Source: Thuidium tamariscinum (taxonomy: Eukaryota; Streptophyta; Bryopsida; Hypnales; Thuidiaceae). Taken from it: a stretch of 64,000 nt of DNA. Every line of letters starts with the position of its first letter. Within the stretch, counting starts at the first letter, position 1. A program made the position numbers and the translations under genes. Of this stretch, positions 60,622 to 64,000 are shown piece by piece. Under the pieces are notes generated by a model. It made no database searches, was not told the DNA's origin, and saw nothing but the letters and a program-made list of their open reading frames with translations. Location: assembly GCA_947034885.2 (NCBI GenBank), contig OX344750.2, positions 9,520,553 to 9,584,552 on the forward strand. The letters run 5' to 3'.

Positions 60622-61900
60622 TTAACCTCTAAATGCCCAAATTGCTTTTTTTTTGTGTAGTTTACTACAATTGAAATTTTTTTCCCTTTAAAATTTTCTC
60701 ACAACATTTTCTTAAAGAGTAGCTTTAAGACCCAATGATTTTCATAACTTTTGACTATATGGTTAAAATTTATTGAAAGATATGTCATTTCCATTATATA
60801 GTGGGCAACTTTGATAGCTAAATAAACTTCTTTAAAAATCATTTTTTAAAGAAATAAAAATTTGAAATGATTTTCTTAGATTTATATATATAGAGAAAAA
60901 ACTTTGATTCATTTCATTTTTACTGAAAAGTTGAAAGTTATGAGGAGTTTTATTTTTTGGGTTGTTATGGATTTCCCACTCTAAAATAAACTTTGAAGTC
61001 CTTTAATTTAGTCAATTTTCAATATTTTTGAAGAAAAATTAAAATATTGGGTGTATATTGTTTATTCAAACATTACAACCATTGGGATTGGCATTTCCGA
61101 TCACACAAATAAATTATTAACATTTCAATATTTTGAATCATTCTCTACTTCTTTGTACTTATTATTTTTTCCTATAAGTTAAACAACTCCAAATGATTAG
61201 AAAATTTTCAAGCATGTAGCTAACTTGTAGTGAAAATTGAATACAAAGGGTAACCACAATTTTGGGTATTTTTTCACACCAATGTGAGCTTGTAAAGTGT
61301 AGCTGCCTTTTTTTCCATAGGGACGAAAAAAGGATTTATGTCAATTCAAACACTAATATCTTGCAATCTACATGATGAAAACTTCTAAAAAAATTTCTAC
61401 ATCTTTTCAAACTAGAGTATTGTAAGATCCTCAATTATATTTTTCCTATTTTTTCTATTTTTTAAATTTGGACCTTGTATCAATAATGACAAGTTTGAAG
61501 TGTTTTCATGAAAACATAGTCCAATACAGTACATTTATGCATAAGAGGATTTCTGGGCCCCCAGGAGACGATTTCAGGGGTGTTCCCCGAAATTGTTCCC
61601 ACTGCTGCAGACCAGCCCCCTCCTGGTCTGAATTTTTGAATTTTGAAAAAATTAAATTAAAATTTTTTTTTTCAAAAACTTCAGAATGTATTAAAGAGAA
61701 AAAAAATGATTTAAAAAAAAATTCAATAATTTTAAAAAAAAATATTTAATATTTAATTAAAATTAATAAAATTATTATTATTTTCTGATGTGGCAGTCGC
61801 TGGACCACATCAGCATCGCGTTCCCAAAGTTCCCAATGCGTTCCCAGCGTTTGGGAACTCGCAGTCTTGTACAACATCTGAAAATCCTCTTATGGGTTAA
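60622..61900 (+). mobile_element. 925-bp-class TTAA element with a MITE in its right end
   Basis: TTAA at 60622-60625 and 61897-61900; left end TTAACCTCTAAATGCCC, right end GGGTTAA. Removing 61544-61890 plus one TA leaves about 930 bp. The right TTAA is shared with the next element. Confidence 0.85.
61544..61890. mobile_element. AGAGGATTT-family MITE
   Basis: TA at 61542-61543 and 61891-61892; ends AGAGGATTTCTGGGC and (reverse complement) AGAGGATTTTCAGAT. 347 bp, about 90% like 55087-55408 by eye. The 10-mer is TGATGTGGCA here (61786-61795). Confidence 0.92.
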
Positions 61901-63136
61901 CCCTTCAAGATCCGTGGTAGAAACATGTTCAAAAACATCATAGCTTTTGAAGCCTTAAGGTGGGTACACCCAAAAGCGCCCTATTCCTAAAAGCACCATC
62001 TACAGTGCACATACATTTTCGAAATCAGTCATGTACCCAGACTGTAGATGGCGCTTTCAGAAACAAACTTTGACCATTAATAACTTTTGCATACAGTATC
62101 CAAATCCTGCGTTCTTTGGTGCATTGGAACATGCTTTCACTTGCCAACAAGACTACATAAAAATTTGAACTAATTCATAGCAGGAAGTAGGCTCAGTATG
62201 AATAAGTGGCGCTTTTGGGTGTACCTACCTTATATATCTAAATGTCACTAAGCTATACAAATCTCAACCGTACAATCTTGTAGTAGACATGTTGTAGATG
62301 ACATGAACAAAATTTGGAGTCATTTGACCGCATAGATTGCAAGATTATAATGTTTTAGTGCTGAAAATGGTTGCTGAAATTTGATTTCTAAACCTACTCA
62401 AATGAAAAAACTTTACACTACAAAGTGATTCAAAACTAGTACACAAATACAAACAAAGTGATTCAAAGTGATGGAAAAAAAATTCACTTGATTAACTCAT
62501 TGTGTCTACAAAATAGCTTTTAAATGTAAAAAATTAGCCACAAAAACTACAAAGAACTACATCTAAGGCTGAACCTCCATTTACTAGAACGCTTCTCAGT
62601 CACTCATTAGTGTTTGGATTGACATGAAACTTTAGTCACACAAAGTAGACTAGTATGCGCAACTTTTCCAAGAAGTTTTATTGAAAATGAACTCTGTATG
62701 AAGAAGAAACAAGCTGTCAAAGTTTACTATATTCCAAAAATGGCAGGGTTTTGAACTTTGAATTGCTCCCAAACATTCAAAACAACTTGAATTGACACGA
62801 AAATTTTACCACAAAAACTAGAATTCAAGGGAAACAAAACCCATCAAATTTGATTGAAAATGATCATTTGATGAAAGAGAACCAAGCCCCCAAAGTTGCA
62901 GCCCTAAAATACAGTTTTTGAACTCAAATTGAACCTGCGAACTTTGATTGGTTGCCGAAAAATCATCACGTTTTGGATCAATCTGAAAATTTTACCATAC
63001 AAACTAGAAGACAACGCACAACTTTTCCAACAAGTTTTGTTGAATTTGGACATTAGATGCAAAAATTATAACACTTTGAATTTGACTAAAAACTTTGAAA
63101 GGCGCTATTTGCGCCCCTTGGGTGTTGAGGGGTTAA
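61897..63136 (-). mobile_element. 980-bp-class TTAA element with a MITE inside
   Basis: TTAA at 61897-61900 and 63133-63136; ends TTAACCCTTCAAGATCC and (reverse complement) TTAACCCCTCAACACCC. Inverse of 49656/50966. Removing 61958-62230 plus TA leaves about 965 bp. Confidence 0.85.
61958..62230. mobile_element. AGGTRGGTACACCC MITE
   Basis: TA at 61956-61957 and 62231-62232; ends AGGTGGGTACACCCAAAAGC and (reverse complement) AGGTAGGTACACCCAAAAGC, one mismatch. 273 bp. The second half of each end (CAAAAGCGCC) echoes CTAAAAGCGACC of the AGGTAG family. Confidence 0.92.
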
Positions 63137-64000
63137 GTGATTGGAAATGGGTTGGCTTCCTTTAATAGGTATCTGTGTCCCTAAACTGGAGCCAGTGGAA
63201 TGAGTTGCACAGGAGATTCATGCCTTTGAATTCAAGCTCACCGAGAAATGAAATTTGGGACCAACAACGGCTGATGTGTAATAACTTAGTTATCAAGGGT
63301 TGAGTAAATTAGATGCATGGAATGCAAGAATATTCTATGAGTAAAACTGTATAATTGGGCATTATGCATCATTCATCCAAATTTTTCCTTCTTACTTACA
63401 ATTTCATCCAAAATGTTCAAATTTTTCATCCCCTATGATTTACATTGGGCAATTATTGCTCATTGTCTAGCATTGTGGTAAACAAATGGCCTTCTTGTTG
63501 GGCTCCACTCTCCTCATTGGCCCTTTGTTCACTCCAAGCCTTCCTCCTTAGGCATTGCCCTATATATATAATTGTGGACTTAGTTAATGTGGATGCTTAT
63601 TAAAGTACTAGTAAAGTAACTACACCTAAAATTGCATGTTTTCTAAAATTGCACATTAGATATTCTTGCCTAAAATATCCTCTCATTGTTCATGAGAGTC
63701 TATAATCACTTCTATGAACACCTATTTTTAGCACTTTGAAAATTCATAGTTTACTCATATGGTGTCCACAAAATATATTCTAAGGGAATTTTGAATCTCT
63801 TCTTCAATACCAACATGACCCTACAAAAAGAGATTTCAAATATATTAATGAGAATTATGCTGAATTTCTTATTTGTACAATTTTAAGTGTAGTATATATT
63901 AGAACGTTGTACAATGGAGTACAACTCATTTACAAATTTTTGCATTCCTTATAAAAGAAGTTCCATTGTTGCCAAGTTTGACACTTTTTACCATGAATTT
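63137..64000. other. AT-rich end of window, partial repeat of 56.88-57.45 kb
   Basis: GAGCCAGTGGAATGAGTTGC (63187) and GTGGATGCTTATTAAAG (63583) correspond to 56878 and 57446. No gene supported. Confidence 0.55.

Overview
The window is nuclear DNA of a land plant or streptophyte alga. The evidence is one spliced gene of the plant-specific MAP70 microtubule-associated protein family, canonical GT-AG introns, very AT-rich low-gene-density surroundings, and a dense load of short DNA transposons. The introns of the one clear gene are compact (83-407 bp) while intergenic DNA is vast, which would suit a non-seed plant (bryophyte or lycophyte) or a charophyte better than a typical angiosperm, but the species cannot be fixed from the sequence.

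Layout. 0-1.3 kb: repeats, then 1412-1674 two minus-strand exons of an unrecognised gene. 1.7-4.3 kb: less AT-rich, mostly single-copy intergenic DNA that could be a divergent promoter region. 4331-4522: a plus-strand first exon encoding a signal-anchor-like segment. 4.6-13.6 kb: repeats, including a nested Mutator-like pair with a palindrome-rich minisatellite. 13.6-20.5 kb: the gene island, with MAP70 on the minus strand (14904-19030, 11 exons) and a GC-rich 5' region. 20.5-64 kb: almost entirely transposon-derived DNA with one more moderate-GC, gene-like but unassignable stretch (about 57.2-59.95 kb).

The main result is structural. Reading termini and target-site duplications by eye separates six kinds of non-autonomous element: (1) elements bounded by TTAA with CCC/GGG termini (piggyBac-like), in size classes of about 229, 863, 925 and 980 bp; (2) TA-flanked elements with AGGTAG-type termini, about 270-330 bp; (3) TA-flanked elements with AGAGGATTT or GAAGGGATTT termini and a shared bZIP-like 10-mer; (4) hAT-like elements with 8-bp duplications; (5) Mutator-like elements with 9-10-bp duplications; (6) TTA-flanked PIF/Harbinger (Tourist-like) elements and one Stowaway. 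Many are nested. Subtracting the inserts returns the expected length of the host element, and two insertions have an unoccupied paralogous site inside this same window, which fixes their ends to the base.

Three long fold-backs stand out (26.1-26.8 kb, 36.9-37.2 kb, 53.7-54.0 kb). Two of them lie in, or are built from, these elements and are candidate sources of small RNAs. No transposase gene is visible, so all elements here would need enzymes supplied from elsewhere. No rRNA, tRNA, CRISPR array or viral gene was seen.
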